NCBI GenBank assembly: GCA_016779385.1
Contig: JADHNT010000002.1
Coordinates: forward strand, 1-63,294
From: Pseudomonadales bacterium
GTDB lineage: Bacteria; Pseudomonadota; Gammaproteobacteria; Pseudomonadales; Azotimanducaceae
Direction of reading: 5' to 3'
Length of the DNA stretch: 63,294 bases
Part shown: positions 35,666 through 49,534 of the stretch, piece by piece
Layout of the letters: each line of letters begins with the position of its first letter
Numbering within the stretch: position 1 is the stretch's first letter
The notes under the pieces: model-generated
What the model saw: only the letters and a program-made list of their open reading frames with translations
Databases searched by the model: none
Told to the model about the DNA's origin: nothing
Position numbers and translations under genes: made by a program

Positions 35666-36213
35666 GCCGTACGAGCCTGTTTTTGCCGCTAGGGCTCTTT
35701 CTACTTATGGCGTTCATGCTCTGGCGGGGCTTTGCCCTGAACGATCCCCATGAGCTGCCCTCGGCGCTGCTGAATCAGCCCTTGCCGGATTTTCAGAAAA
35801 CGCGCCTTGCCGACGGCGCCCCCGTGGCCCGGCGGGATCTCCTCGGTACGCCCTTCATGCTGAACGTCTGGGCCACTTGGTGCCCCACCTGCAAGGCCGA
35901 GCACGCGGAGCTGAACCGCATCGCGGCGCGCTATGCCGTGCCCCTGGTGGGGGTGAACTACAAGGACGACGGCCCGGCCGCCCGGGCTTGGCTGGCCCGC
36001 TACGGCGATCCCTACCGCCTCTCTGTGGTGGACCAGGACGGCAGCCTCGGCATCGAGCTGGGCGTCTACGGCGCCCCGGAAACCTTCATCGTCGATCGCG
36101 ACGGCATTATCCGCTACAAGCGCGTGGGGGCCGTGGATCGGCGCGTTTGGGAAGAGGAAATTCGCCCCGTGCTCCAGAATCTAGGCCTGCCCCTCGAGGA
36201 GCCCTCGGCATGA
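35662..36213 (+). CDS. ccmG: Thiol:disulfide oxidoreductase CcmG (DsbE)
   Basis: The 183-residue thioredoxin-fold protein is anchored by an N-terminal helix (SLFLPLGLFLLMAFMLWRG). It reduces the heme-binding cysteines of apocytochrome c. The active site is WATWCPTCKAEH, with the cis-Pro region in YGAPETF. GTG 35662 overlaps the ccmF stop as GTGA; upstream frame codons belong to ccmF. Confidence 0.96.
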   Translation: MSRTSLFLPLGLFLLMAFMLWRGFALNDPHELPSALLNQPLPDFQKTRLADGAPVARRDLLGTPFMLNVWATWCPTCKAEHAELNRIAARYAVPLVGVNYKDDGPAARAWLARYGDPYRLSVVDQDGSLGIELGVYGAPETFIVDRDGIIRYKRVGAVDRRVWEEEIRPVLQNLGLPLEEPSA

Positions 36214-36695
36214 AACGCAACCCCCTGAAGGGCTTGCTGGGGGCCCTGCTGCTGGCCTTCAGCACCGTGAGCTTCGCCGCCATTGACACCTACGCCTTCG
36301 AGACGGCTGTAGAGGAAGCGCGCTACAAAGCGCTTATTGATGAGCTGCGCTGCCCGAAGTGCCTGAACACCAATCTGTCGGGCTCGGACTCTCCCATCTC
36401 CGCCGATCTCCGGCGCACCGTGGCCACCATGGTGCAGGAGGGGAAGGGGGACGAGGAGATTCGCGAGTACCTGCTGGCGCGCTACGGGGACTTCATCCTC
36501 TATCGGCCCCGGGTGATGCCCGCCACCTACGTGCTGTGGTTTGGCCCCGCGTTGCTCTTTCTGCTGGCGCTGGCCGTCGTGGTGCGCCTCGTGCTGCGCC
36601 AGCGCCAGGTGGAGGCGCCCGCGCCCCTGTCGCCGGACGAGCAGGCGGCCCTTGCGCGGCTGTCCCAAGCCGTTGGGGAGAAATCGAAGGCATGA
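36210..36695 (+). CDS. ccmH: Cytochrome c maturation protein CcmH
   Basis: This 161-residue protein has a signal peptide, a three-helix thiol domain with RCPKC, and a C-terminal membrane helix (VLWFGPALLFLLALAVVV). It works with CcmG and CcmI to keep apocytochrome thiols reduced. The block RYGDFILYRPRV is conserved in the family. Both ends overlap neighbours by four bases. Confidence 0.95.
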   Translation: MKRNPLKGLLGALLLAFSTVSFAAIDTYAFETAVEEARYKALIDELRCPKCLNTNLSGSDSPISADLRRTVATMVQEGKGDEEIREYLLARYGDFILYRPRVMPATYVLWFGPALLFLLALAVVVRLVLRQRQVEAPAPLSPDEQAALARLSQAVGEKSKA

Positions 36696-38383
36696 CCCTT
36701 TGGCTTTCCCTCCTGGCCCTGGCCTTTGGGGCGATGGGTTTTGTGCTGTACCCCCTACGGCAGCGCCGCCTCGATGATGGCGATGCGCTGCGCCTCAGCT
36801 CCAACCTCGCCACCTTTGAAGAGCGCCGCGCCGAGCTGGCTGAGGACCTCGCCGAGGGGCGCCTTGATGCCGCGAGCCACCGCGCGCTTTTAGCGGAGCT
36901 CGACCGGGCTCTCCTTGCGGACGTGGGCACGGTGACCCCCACGGGGGTCAAGCTGGCCGCCCGCCCCGCCGGCCGCGTGCTCTGGGCCAGTGCGCTGCTA
37001 GTGCCCCTGGCGGCGCTGCTCTTCTATGCGCCCTGGGGCCTGTCCTTTGGGGCGGCGGAGGATCTGGCCTTCAAGGCAGAACTCGAAGTCTTCGACGCGG
37101 CCCAGGCGGCCCTTGGCGAGGACCCCACCGCGGCGGAGATCGCTGGCCTGCGCCTGCGTCTCGAGGGCCTGGAGCAGCGGCTGCGCGGCCTGGAGGCGAA
37201 GGAGCCCGATGGCTGGTTCCTCGTCGGCCAGCGGGCCATGGATTTGGGCGCTTTCGCTCAGGCCGCGGCGTCCTTTGAAGAGGTGGAAAAGCTCACCGGG
37301 GGCGCCCTTGTGGCCCTGGTCTACCGAGCTCAAGCGCTCTACCTCGCGAACGATCGGCGCCTTGACCGCACCGGGCGTGCCTTGGTCGATCGCGTGCTGG
37401 CCACCGTGCCGGACCAGCCGGTCATGCTGGAGCTCCTGGCCATGGACGCCTTCTCCCAGCAGCGCTACCAGGAGGCCGCGGAAACCTTTGGGCGGGTGCT
37501 GGCCGCAGGGGTGGCGAATCCCGCTCGGCGCCAATTTTTAGAAGATGCCCAGCGCCGCGCGGCGGAGCTGGGTGGGCTAGATCTCGCGGCCCTCAGCGCT
37601 GCGGCGCCCGCGGGGCCGGGCATCGCCGTGGATCTCACCGTGGCCCGGGCCTGGCTTGAGAACCTGCCCGCCCAGGCCCAGCTCTTTATTCTGGCCCGGC
37701 CGCCCGGGGGGCGCATGCCTCTCGCCGTGGAGCGCCACAATCCAGCCACCCAGCTGTCCGTGCGCCTCGGTCCCGAGGACGCCATGAGCCCAGCCATGAG
37801 CATCGTCGGCCAGGAGGCCGTGGAAGTGGTGGCGCGCCTGTCCATGGATGGGTCCCCCGCGGGCGGGGGCGGCATGAAGGAGGTGGTGCTCGAAGCTGTG
37901 CCCACCAGCGGCGCCAGGGTGACCTTAGCGCTAGGCCCTACTGCGCCACCGCCGAGCTTTACCCTTGAGACCGCAAGCGCTGCAGCCCCGCCGGCGCAGG
38001 CCGAGGCGCCTAGGGGGAGCGAAAAGGGCGCGCCGGCGGCCCTGCGCCTTGCGCTCTCCTTCGCCCCGGGGCTCAGCGCCTCCCCGGACGCTACGGTCTT
38101 CGTCTTTGCCCGCACCCCGGGCACGCCCATGCCCCTTGCCGTGGATCGCTTCCCGGCCCGCGAATTGCCCCGGGAAGTGGTCCTTGATGAGGGCTCAGCC
38201 ATGGTCCCGGGCCAGGGCCTTCGCTCCGTGCCCGCCCTCGAGGTGGTGGCTCGGGTGACGGCCAGCGGCGGCGTGCGCGCAACCCCGGGAGACCTCGAGG
38301 GGCGTCTTGGCCCTCTTCGCACGGAAGATGGGAACACCTTCTCTGGCGTGAAAACGCTGGTGATCGATCAGGTTGTGGAGTAA
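36692..38383 (+). CDS. ccmI: Apocytochrome c chaperone CcmI with duplicated C-terminal domain
   Basis: The 563-residue protein has two N-terminal membrane helices around a leucine-rich cytoplasmic loop (RAELAEDLAEGRLD), then TPR repeats (about 170-310) that bind apocytochrome c. The periplasmic C-terminal domain appears twice: LFILARPPGGRMPLAVER (MPLAVER at 342-348) and VFVFARTPGTPMPLAVDR (480-486), each followed by an EVVAR strand. Ordinary CcmI proteins have one and are about 400 residues. ATG 36692 overlaps ccmH. It ends the operon; 131 bases follow before smc. Confidence 0.9.
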   Translation: MTLWLSLLALAFGAMGFVLYPLRQRRLDDGDALRLSSNLATFEERRAELAEDLAEGRLDAASHRALLAELDRALLADVGTVTPTGVKLAARPAGRVLWASALLVPLAALLFYAPWGLSFGAAEDLAFKAELEVFDAAQAALGEDPTAAEIAGLRLRLEGLEQRLRGLEAKEPDGWFLVGQRAMDLGAFAQAAASFEEVEKLTGGALVALVYRAQALYLANDRRLDRTGRALVDRVLATVPDQPVMLELLAMDAFSQQRYQEAAETFGRVLAAGVANPARRQFLEDAQRRAAELGGLDLAALSAAAPAGPGIAVDLTVARAWLENLPAQAQLFILARPPGGRMPLAVERHNPATQLSVRLGPEDAMSPAMSIVGQEAVEVVARLSMDGSPAGGGGMKEVVLEAVPTSGARVTLALGPTAPPPSFTLETASAAAPPAQAEAPRGSEKGAPAALRLALSFAPGLSASPDATVFVFARTPGTPMPLAVDRFPARELPREVVLDEGSAMVPGQGLRSVPALEVVARVTASGGVRATPGDLEGRLGPLRTEDGNTFSGVKTLVIDQVVE

Positions 38384-38514
38384 ATCGGCTGAAACCACTA
38401 GATGCAGGGGTTGGGGCCCTTCGGCTACACTAGAAAAAACAAGCCGGCGGCCCCTTCTCTCACGCTCGAGGGTAACGGATAGCCGGCGTCGCGCCCCCAG
38501 GGGCTCGGGGAACC

Positions 38515-41500
38515 ATGCGTTTAAAATCCATAAAACTGGCGGGCTTTAAATCCTTCGTAGATCCCACCACGGTGCACCTACCGGTCAACCTCACGGCCAT
38601 TGTCGGGCCCAACGGGTGCGGTAAATCCAATGTCATTGACGCGGTGCGCTGGGTGATGGGGGAAAGCAGCGCCAAGCAGCTCCGGGGCGAGTCCATCACG
38701 GACGTCATCTTCAATGGCTCCAATTCCCGTAAACCCACGGCCCAGGCCAGCATTGAGCTGATTTTTGACAACACCGATCAGCGGATCGCAGGCCAGTACG
38801 CGGCGTTCGCGGAAATCGCCATTCGCCGCCAGGTTACCCGGGATGGGCAGTCCATCTACTTTTTGAACGACAGCCGCTGCCGCCGCCGCGACATCCAAGA
38901 CGTGTTCCTGGGTACGGGGCTGGGGCCCCGGAGCTACTCCATCATCGAGCAGGGCATGATCTCGAACCTCATCGAGGCCAAGCCCGAGGAGCTGCGCCAG
39001 CATCTCGAAGAAGCGGCGGGCATCTCCCGCTATAAGGAGCGGCGCCGGGAAACGGAAAACCGCATCAAGCATACGAAGGAAAACCTCGATCGCCTAAACG
39101 ATCTTCGCGAGGAGCTCGATCGGCAGCTGGGGCGGCTCCAGCGCCAGGCCCGGGCCGCGGAAACCTTCAAGACCCTAAAGGCGGAAGCGCGGCAGCTAGG
39201 AGCGGAGCTTTTGGCCTTGCGTTGGCAGGGTCTGTCGAAGGAGCTCGAGACGGCGGACGCCGCCGTGAAGCGCGCCGAGCTGAACCGAGAGGAGGCGGTG
39301 ACGGCCCGGGGGGCGACCCTACGGCAGCTAGAGCAGGCCCGGGTGGGCCGGGAGGCCCTGGCTCAGGAGGTCGACGGAATTCAGCAGCGTTTCTATAGCC
39401 TGGGGGCGGAAATTGCTCGCCTCGAGGAGTCGCTGCGCGCGAAGGAACAGCGGGGGCGACAGCTTGCCGGAGACCGAGCGAGTGCCCAGGCCCGAAGGGA
39501 AGAAACGGCCCGAAATCTCGAGGCCGATAGCCGGCGGATTGAGGAGCTCGAAACGGCTCTCGCTGAGCTTGGCCCAGCGCAGGTGCGCGCCCAGGAAGCC
39601 CAGCGTGCTGCCGATGGGCGCCTCGCCGAGGCGGAGGCTGCCCTCAGCACCTGGGAGCAGGGCTGGGAGCGCTTCAATCTGGACGCCGCCGAACCAACCC
39701 GGCGGGCGGAGGTGGAGGCGGCTCGGGCCACGCAGCTGGAGCGGACCTTGACCCGGCTCCAGGAGCGCCTCGACAAGCTTGAGGTGGCGCCGGCGGTAGA
39801 AGGGAGCAGCGAAGATCTCGCGCGCTTGGATAGCAGCCTCGCGGAGCTGAAGGCCCAGCTCGAGGCGGAGGAAGGGCGACGTCAGGCCATTGGGGGCCGC
39901 ATCGCTGCGGAGCGCAGCGCCCTGCAGGAAGCGGAGCGAGCCCTGGCGGAGCTGCGTAGCGATGGGCAGCAGCTGGCGGGGCGCCGAGCGTCCCTGGAAG
40001 CGCTGCAGGAATCGGCTTTGGGTCGTACGGACGAAGCGGCAGCCAGCTGGCTGTCGGAGCGCGGCTTAAGTCGCCGTCCCCGCCTCGGCGAGCGCCTCAC
40101 CGTGCAGGCCGGCTGGGAAACGGCGGTGGAGCAGGTGCTCGGGGGCGCGCTGCAGGCGGTGGTGGTGGAACATCTCGATGGCCCTGGCGAGGCGGCCCTG
40201 GCGCTCGATAACGCCGAACTGACGCTCTTTGAGAGCCTGGGCGGCAGGGAAGGCGCTGCGCCGGTAGAGGATGCCCTCGGGCGAGCCCCCCTGTCCCGCT
40301 TTGTGACGTGTGACGACGACCTCGCGGCCCTCCTCCAAGGGGTGTGGGCCGTGGAGACGCTTCAGGAAGGGCTCGCCCTGCGCAGCCGCCTTAAGCCCGA
40401 AGAACGGGTTGTTACCCGCGACGGGGTCATGATCGGCGCCAGCTGGCTTCGCGTTGCCCGGGGCGATCACGCGGAAGCGGGGGTGCTGCGTCGGGGCCAA
40501 GCCTTGGAAGCCCTTGCGAAGGAATTGGCAGAGAACAGCGCCGCCCAGGAAGCAGGGGAAGATCGAGTAGGAGGGCATCGTGCCCAGCTTGCTGAGCTCG
40601 AGGCCGAGCGCGCGGGGATCCAAGATAGCCTGGATGAACGCGCCCGCCTTCAAGGGGTCAAGCTGTCTGAGCGTAGTGCCCTGGCGGCCCGCCTCGAGGC
40701 CGCGGAAGCCCGGGCCCAGCGCTTGAAGGAAGAACGCGCCGAGCTCGAAAACCAGCAGCGCCAGGAACGGGAAGGGCTGGCCGCGGCCCAGGCGGCGCGG
40801 CAAGCGGCGGAAAGCGAGAAGGCCCGCTTTAACAGCGAGCGCGGCGGCCGCTTGGTGCGGCGCGACGCGCTTCGGGGTCAGGTGCAAAGTGCCCGTGGAG
40901 AGGCCCAGCGCCTCCGGGAAGCGGCCTACGAGGCCAGCCTCAAGGCGCAGAACTTGACCACCCAGCTCGAGGCTACGCGCAAGGCCCAGGCCCGGCTGAC
41001 GGAGCAGCTGACGACCCTCACGGGGCAGCTGTCGGGCCTTGAGTCCGAACTCACCGAATCTCAGGCGCCCCTGGCGGGGATGAAAGCCACCCTGGAAGAG
41101 CAGCTCTCCCAACGTGCCGAAGTAGAGAAGCAGTTGGAGGGGGCTCGGGGCAAGCTCTCGGAGCTCGACGCCGAGCTGCGGACCCTCGAGCAGGCTCGGA
41201 GCGAAGCCGACGATCGGGTGCAAACCCTCGGTGAAGCCCTGGAAAGCGTGCGCATGGCGCACCAGGCCCTGGTGCTGAAGCGCGGAGCGGTAGAGGAGCA
41301 GCTCGAGCCCTTCGAGCAGCGCCCTGAAGCTCTGCTGGAAGCCCTAGCACCGGAGGCAGAAGCTAACGCCTGGGCCGAGCGCCTCGAGGCCCTTAATCGC
41401 CGCATCGATCGCCTCGGTCCGATCAACCTGGCCGCCATCGAGGAGTTTGAGCAGGAGCAGGAGCGCAAGCAGTACCTCGATGCGCAGAACGCTGATCTTG

Positions 41501-42024
41501 AGGAAGCGCTGGCGACCTTGGAAGAGGCGATCCGAAAGATCGACCGGGAAACCCGCGCCCGCTTTAAGGAAACCTTCGACCAGGTGAACAGTGGGCTTCA
41601 AAGCCTGTTCCCGAAGGTCTTCGGGGGTGGCCACGCCTACCTTGAGCTGACCGGCGACGACCTGCTGGACACGGGCGTGGCCATCATGGCCCGGCCCCCA
41701 GGGAAGAAAAATGCCTCCATCCATTTGCTTTCCGGGGGAGAGAAGGCGCTCACGGCCATCGCGCTGGTGTTCTCCATCTTCCGCCTGAATCCCGCGCCCT
41801 TCTGCATGCTCGATGAGGTGGATGCGCCGCTGGATGATGCGAACGTGGGTCGCTTCTGTCGCCTGGTGACGGAGATGTCGAAGGGCGTTCAGTTCATCTA
41901 CATCACGCACAACAAGATCTCCATGGAGATGGGCGAGCACCTGATGGGGGTCACCATGCAGGAGCCCGGGGTGTCGCGCTTGGTCTCCGTTAATGTCGAA
42001 GAAGCTGCAGCCCTAGCAGGCTAG
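38515..42024 (+). CDS. smc: Chromosome segregation SMC ATPase
   Basis: This 1169-residue protein compacts chromosomes as an ATP-driven ring. The N-terminal head has Walker A GPNGCGKSN (residues 32-40). Two long coiled coils rich in Glu, Arg, Ala and Gln flank a hinge at about 500-660. The C-terminal head has signature LLSGGEKALTAIAL and Walker B FCMLDEVDAPLDD. LGTGLGPRSYSIIEQGMI is typical of Pseudomonas-type SMC. The kleisin genes scpA/scpB are not in the window. The 131-base upstream gap holds TACACT at 38426-38431 as a possible -10, but no clear -35. Confidence 0.96.
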   Translation: MRLKSIKLAGFKSFVDPTTVHLPVNLTAIVGPNGCGKSNVIDAVRWVMGESSAKQLRGESITDVIFNGSNSRKPTAQASIELIFDNTDQRIAGQYAAFAEIAIRRQVTRDGQSIYFLNDSRCRRRDIQDVFLGTGLGPRSYSIIEQGMISNLIEAKPEELRQHLEEAAGISRYKERRRETENRIKHTKENLDRLNDLREELDRQLGRLQRQARAAETFKTLKAEARQLGAELLALRWQGLSKELETADAAVKRAELNREEAVTARGATLRQLEQARVGREALAQEVDGIQQRFYSLGAEIARLEESLRAKEQRGRQLAGDRASAQARREETARNLEADSRRIEELETALAELGPAQVRAQEAQRAADGRLAEAEAALSTWEQGWERFNLDAAEPTRRAEVEAARATQLERTLTRLQERLDKLEVAPAVEGSSEDLARLDSSLAELKAQLEAEEGRRQAIGGRIAAERSALQEAERALAELRSDGQQLAGRRASLEALQESALGRTDEAAASWLSERGLSRRPRLGERLTVQAGWETAVEQVLGGALQAVVVEHLDGPGEAALALDNAELTLFESLGGREGAAPVEDALGRAPLSRFVTCDDDLAALLQGVWAVETLQEGLALRSRLKPEERVVTRDGVMIGASWLRVARGDHAEAGVLRRGQALEALAKELAENSAAQEAGEDRVGGHRAQLAELEAERAGIQDSLDERARLQGVKLSERSALAARLEAAEARAQRLKEERAELENQQRQEREGLAAAQAARQAAESEKARFNSERGGRLVRRDALRGQVQSARGEAQRLREAAYEASLKAQNLTTQLEATRKAQARLTEQLTTLTGQLSGLESELTESQAPLAGMKATLEEQLSQRAEVEKQLEGARGKLSELDAELRTLEQARSEADDRVQTLGEALESVRMAHQALVLKRGAVEEQLEPFEQRPEALLEALAPEAEANAWAERLEALNRRIDRLGPINLAAIEEFEQEQERKQYLDAQNADLEEALATLEEAIRKIDRETRARFKETFDQVNSGLQSLFPKVFGGGHAYLELTGDDLLDTGVAIMARPPGKKNASIHLLSGGEKALTAIALVFSIFRLNPAPFCMLDEVDAPLDDANVGRFCRLVTEMSKGVQFIYITHNKISMEMGEHLMGVTMQEPGVSRLVSVNVEEAAALAG

Positions 42025-42042
42025 GGCAGAGGAGAGGCACGC

Positions 42043-45666
<3,624 letters not shown>

Positions 45667-45667
<1 letters not shown>

Positions 45668-47235
45668 TGCGACGGGCCCTGGGGCTCGCTTTGGGGCTGC
45701 TCCTGAGCGGGAGCACGGGAGCTGAAGACGGGGCGCGGGGCGGGGCGGGGGCGCTCGCCTACGAGGGCTCCATCGCTGCGGTGCAGGGCGCGTTGGCCTC
45801 GGGGCGCGTCAGTTGCGAAGCCCTCGTGACCCACTATCTCGAGCGCGTTCAGGCCTATGACCAGCTCCTGGGGGTGCGGGCCGTTACCGCAGTGAACGAG
45901 GCGGTCCTCGCCGAGGCCCGGGCCCTGGATCAAAAGCGAGAAGCGGGGGAACCCCTAGGTCCGCTCCACTGTGTACCCCTGGCGGTTAAGGACAACATGG
46001 ATACGGCGGGGCTGCCCACCACGGGAGGTTCTGCTGCTTTGCTTTCCGTGCCTCCGCCGACGAAGGATGCCGCCCTCGTGGCGCGCCTTCGGGCCGCCGG
46101 GGCGCTGGTGCTCTTCAAAACGAACATGGCCGAGTGGGCCTTCAGCGCCAAGGAAAGCCTGTCCTCGAGCTATGGCCGGACGGCCAATGCCTATGATCGC
46201 CGCCATACCCCGGCCGGGTCCTCCGGGGGCACAGCCTCCGCCGTGGCCGCAAGTTTTGCCTTGGCGGGGCTGGGCACGGATACGGGGAATTCCATTCGTG
46301 GGCCCTCGGCTCACCTGGCTCTGGTCGGGCTTCGGCCTACCTTCGGCCTCGTCTCCCGGGCGGGCATCGTACCCCTGCTGCTGGATCGAGATATGGCTGG
46401 ACCCATGGTGCGCTCCGTCGCCGACGCTGCCGCCATCATGAACGTGATCGCCGGATCCGATCCCGCGGACCCCACTACTTCCCAGGCCGATGGGCGGCGC
46501 GCGGAGGATTACGCCGCCGGTATGAGCCTCACGGGGCTTCAGGGGGCGCGCCTTGGTGTGCTCCGGGCCTTCCTCCCCCCAGAGACGGATCCGGAGGTGC
46601 GGGCCCTCTTTGAGGCGGCCCTGGACGATTTGCGCGCAGCCGGGGCGGAGATTGTCGATCCCTTGGTCATCCCAGACTTCGAACGCCACCTCGCTGGCGG
46701 GCGCTTCTGCAACCGCTTCCGCGCCGACGTGGCGGCCTACCTTGATGCTCGGGGGGGTGTGCCCTGGCGGGACGTGGCCACGCGCCTGGAGGCCTTCGAG
46801 GTCCATCCGGCGAACGTGGGTCGCTTTAAGTTCTTTACGGAGGGGCCCTTGGCGTCGCCGTCGGCCTGGGATCCGCCCTGCCCGGGGTACGCCAGCCACC
46901 CCGAGCGCCAAGCCTTTCTAGAGGCCGTGACCGCTGCCTTGCATGCGGCAAAGGTAGACGCGCTGCTCTATCCCAGCTGGACCGCCGTGCCGGCGTCCCT
47001 CAGCGGCGCCGATGCGGAATACACCGGGGATAACAGTCAGCGTTTGGCGCCGGGGACGGGCATGCCGGCGATCACCGTGCCCATGGGCTTTACCCGAGAG
47101 GGGCGCCTCCCCGCGGGGCTCCAATGGCTGGGGCGGCGCTGGGACGATCACCGCCTGCTGCAGCTGGCCTACGCTTACGAGCAGGCCACGGGGCACCGCC
47201 GGCCTCCGCCGGCGATGCCACCGCTGGCGCCTTAG
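45667..47235 (+). CDS. Exported amidase-signature family enzyme
   Basis: The 522-residue enzyme has a signal peptide (RRALGLALGLLLSGSTGAE) and an amidase-signature domain. The Lys of the Ser-cisSer-Lys triad is in LAVKDNMDTAG, the cis-Ser in AGSSGGTAS, and the nucleophile Ser in GTDTGNSIRGPSAH, a variant found in peptide amidases. It probably hydrolyses amide bonds in the periplasm. ATG 45667 overlaps the upstream stop (TGATG); GTG 45652 is less likely. The stop overlaps that of the convergent OYE gene. Confidence 0.88.
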
Positions 47236-48335
47236 ACCAGCTCGGCGAGCTGGGCGCGGCTGTAGGTAGCCGCCTCGCTGAGCTGTCCGGCCCGCATGAG
47301 CTTGGGCCAGTTAGGGGTCGCGATGAGGGCACGGCCCACGGCGACCACGTCGAATTCCCCGGCTTCAACCCGCTCCGCCAGGCCATCGATGTCTGCCGTA
47401 CCCACCGTGTCTTCCGAGGCGTAGCCGGTGACGAAGTCCTGGTTCAGGCCCACGGAGCCCACGGTGACCGTGGCCAGCCCCGTCAGCTTCTTGGTCCACC
47501 CCGCAAGATTCATCGCTGATCCCTCAAACTCTGGCTCCCAGTAGCGCCGCGTAGAGCAGTGATACGCGTCGAGGCCGGCGTCCGTGAGCGGCGCGAGGAA
47601 GGCCTCCAGGGCCTCCGGCGTCGGCGCGAGCTTGCTTTCGAAGTCCTGCTGCTTCCACTGGGAGTAGCGCAGCATGATGGGATAGTCAGGCCCCACGGCG
47701 GCGCGAACGGCGCGTATGACTTCGTAGGCATAGCGGGTGCGCGCCACCATGTCGCCGCCGTACTGGTCTGTGCGCGTATTCGTGCCTTCCCAGAAGAATT
47801 GATCAATGAGGTAGCCATGGGCGCCGTGGAGCTCCACGCCGTCGAAGCCCGCCCCCTTGGCGTTCCGGGCGGCCTCGGCGAAGTCCTCGATGCTTTGCGC
47901 CACCTCCGCGTCGGTCATGGCCCGGCCCCTGTTCTTCCCGGGCAGAAGCAGACCCGAGGGGCTAAGGGACTCGACCTCTGGGTGCCCCGAGGCCTGGGCG
48001 TCGCGCATCACGCCCATGTGCCATATCTGCGGGAAGATCTTGCTGCCCGCGGCGTGCACGGCTTCCACGACCTTGGCCCACCCGGCTACGGGGACCTCGC
48101 CGCTGATGGCGGGAATGGCGTCGCTGCCGCTGGAGGCCAGGTCCCGAAGGGTCGTGCCTTCCGTGATGATGAGCCCCGTGCCCCCTTCCGCCCGGCGCTG
48201 GTAGTAGCGCGCCACGTCCTCCGTGGGCGTGCGGTTCGGGCTGAACTGCCGAGTCATAGGCGCCATGGCCCAGCGGTTGGGCAGCGTGATGGGGCCGAGC
48301 TCCACGGGCTCGAAGAGGATATTGAGGTCGCTCAT
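47232..48335 (-). CDS. Old yellow enzyme family NADH:flavin oxidoreductase
   Basis: This 367-residue FMN-binding TIM barrel reduces activated alkenes with NAD(P)H. The opening LFEPVELGPITLPNRWAMAPM is typical, and the substrate-binding pair is His/His in GVELHGAHGYLIDQF. FMN phosphate residues lie in VGSVGLNQDF and VAVGRALIATP. ATG 48335 lies inside the end of the upstream sugar dehydrogenase gene by four bases, so they are cotranslated. The physiological substrate is unknown. Confidence 0.92.
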   Translation of the reverse strand: MSDLNILFEPVELGPITLPNRWAMAPMTRQFSPNRTPTEDVARYYQRRAEGGTGLIITEGTTLRDLASSGSDAIPAISGEVPVAGWAKVVEAVHAAGSKIFPQIWHMGVMRDAQASGHPEVESLSPSGLLLPGKNRGRAMTDAEVAQSIEDFAEAARNAKGAGFDGVELHGAHGYLIDQFFWEGTNTRTDQYGGDMVARTRYAYEVIRAVRAAVGPDYPIMLRYSQWKQQDFESKLAPTPEALEAFLAPLTDAGLDAYHCSTRRYWEPEFEGSAMNLAGWTKKLTGLATVTVGSVGLNQDFVTGYASEDTVGTADIDGLAERVEAGEFDVVAVGRALIATPNWPKLMRAGQLSEAATYSRAQLAELV

Positions 48336-49450
48336 GGCGTGCTCCTAGCAAGGGTCGGGGTGGCCGAAGGGCCGGCGTAACGAATGCGATAGACGGCGCC
48401 GCGGTGATCGTCGGAGACGAGGAGGGCGCCGCTCGGTTCCACGAGGACATCCACGGGGCGGCCCAGCGTGCTCTCGCCATCGAGAAAGCCCGTGAGGAAG
48501 GGCTCGATGCGTTGAATCTTGCCGCCTTCTAGGAAGGCCACGGAGACCTTGTAACCAATTTTTTGGCTCCGGTTCCAGGAGCCATGCTCGGCAAAGAATA
48601 GGGCGCCCCGGTAGCGCTCGGGAAAGGCGCTGCCCGTGTAGAAGGCGAGGCCCAGGGGCGCGCTGTGGGCCGGGAGCCGAGCTTCCGGAGCAGCGTAGTC
48701 TTCCAGGCGATGGCCTTCTCCAAACTCCGGATCGAGGACGGCGCCGCCATGGACGTAGGGGTAGCCAAAGTGGGCCCCGGGGGCGGTCAGGCGGTTCAGT
48801 TCCTCCGGGGGGATTTCATCCCCAAGCATGTCCCGACCGTTGTCCGAGAACCACAGGGCGCCGGTGCCGGGCTCGAAATCAAAGCCCACGGTGTTGCGAA
48901 TGCCCTGGGCAATCACCTCATAGGCGCCGGTGTTTCGATTCATGCGCAGCAGGCTGGCGTAGGGGGGCTCGGGGTCGCAGATATTGCAGGGGGCCCCTAC
49001 GGGGATGAGGAGCTGGCCGTCGCCGTCGAACTCGATGTGCTTCCACCCGTGGTGCTTGTCCGTGGGCAGGGCGTCGGTGATGACCTCGAGGGACGGGGGT
49101 GCAGCGAGGGTGTCCTCGATGCCCTTTAGGCGATAGAGATGAGAGACCGCGGCGATGTAGAGATCGCCGTCGTGCACTGCGACGCCGCTCGGGAGCGTAA
49201 GCCCTTCGGCGAGGGTGTAGCGCACCCCATCGCGCAGGGCCCAGACTCGCCCATCGCGCCGGGTGCCGGCGAAGAGCGTGCCCTCGGGCCCGAGGGCCAG
49301 CTGGCGGGCGTTGGGCAGATCGTCACTCACCACCTCAAGGACGAAGCCCGGAGGTAGGGCGAAGGGCGGCAGGGGTGTTTCATCCGCCGAGGAAAGCAGG
49401 GGCCAAAGGGCTAGCAGGGCACCGATGAGGCGCCGTGGCATCGAACGCAT
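48332..49450 (-). CDS. PQQ-type glucose/sorbosone dehydrogenase family protein
   Basis: This 372-residue exported protein has a signal peptide (RRLIGALLALWPLLSSAD) and a six-bladed beta-propeller. Blade blocks are LPPGFVLEVVSDDLPNARQLALG, DKHHGWKHIEFDGDGQL (core GWKHIEFDGDG), ALWFSDNGRDMLGDEIPPEELN and GALFFAEHGSWNRS. They match the sorbosone dehydrogenase (YliI/GDH-B) family, which may use PQQ. ATG 49450 has AAGGAG seven bases upstream; a TTG nine codons earlier is rejected. Coupled to the OYE gene. Confidence 0.88.
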   Translation of the reverse strand: MRSMPRRLIGALLALWPLLSSADETPLPPFALPPGFVLEVVSDDLPNARQLALGPEGTLFAGTRRDGRVWALRDGVRYTLAEGLTLPSGVAVHDGDLYIAAVSHLYRLKGIEDTLAAPPSLEVITDALPTDKHHGWKHIEFDGDGQLLIPVGAPCNICDPEPPYASLLRMNRNTGAYEVIAQGIRNTVGFDFEPGTGALWFSDNGRDMLGDEIPPEELNRLTAPGAHFGYPYVHGGAVLDPEFGEGHRLEDYAAPEARLPAHSAPLGLAFYTGSAFPERYRGALFFAEHGSWNRSQKIGYKVSVAFLEGGKIQRIEPFLTGFLDGESTLGRPVDVLVEPSGALLVSDDHRGAVYRIRYAGPSATPTLARSTP

Positions 49451-49534
49451 GGGGTTTCTCCTTGCGAGGAATCGCAACCGCCGGAAAGGCTAGCACTCAA
49501 GGGTTTTTCTTGCATGGCCCGGTATACTCGGTCC

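Noticed and set aside
40066-41262. 398-codon antisense frame inside smc
   Set aside because: Shadow of the coiled-coil coding bias; low-complexity product and no ribosome site.
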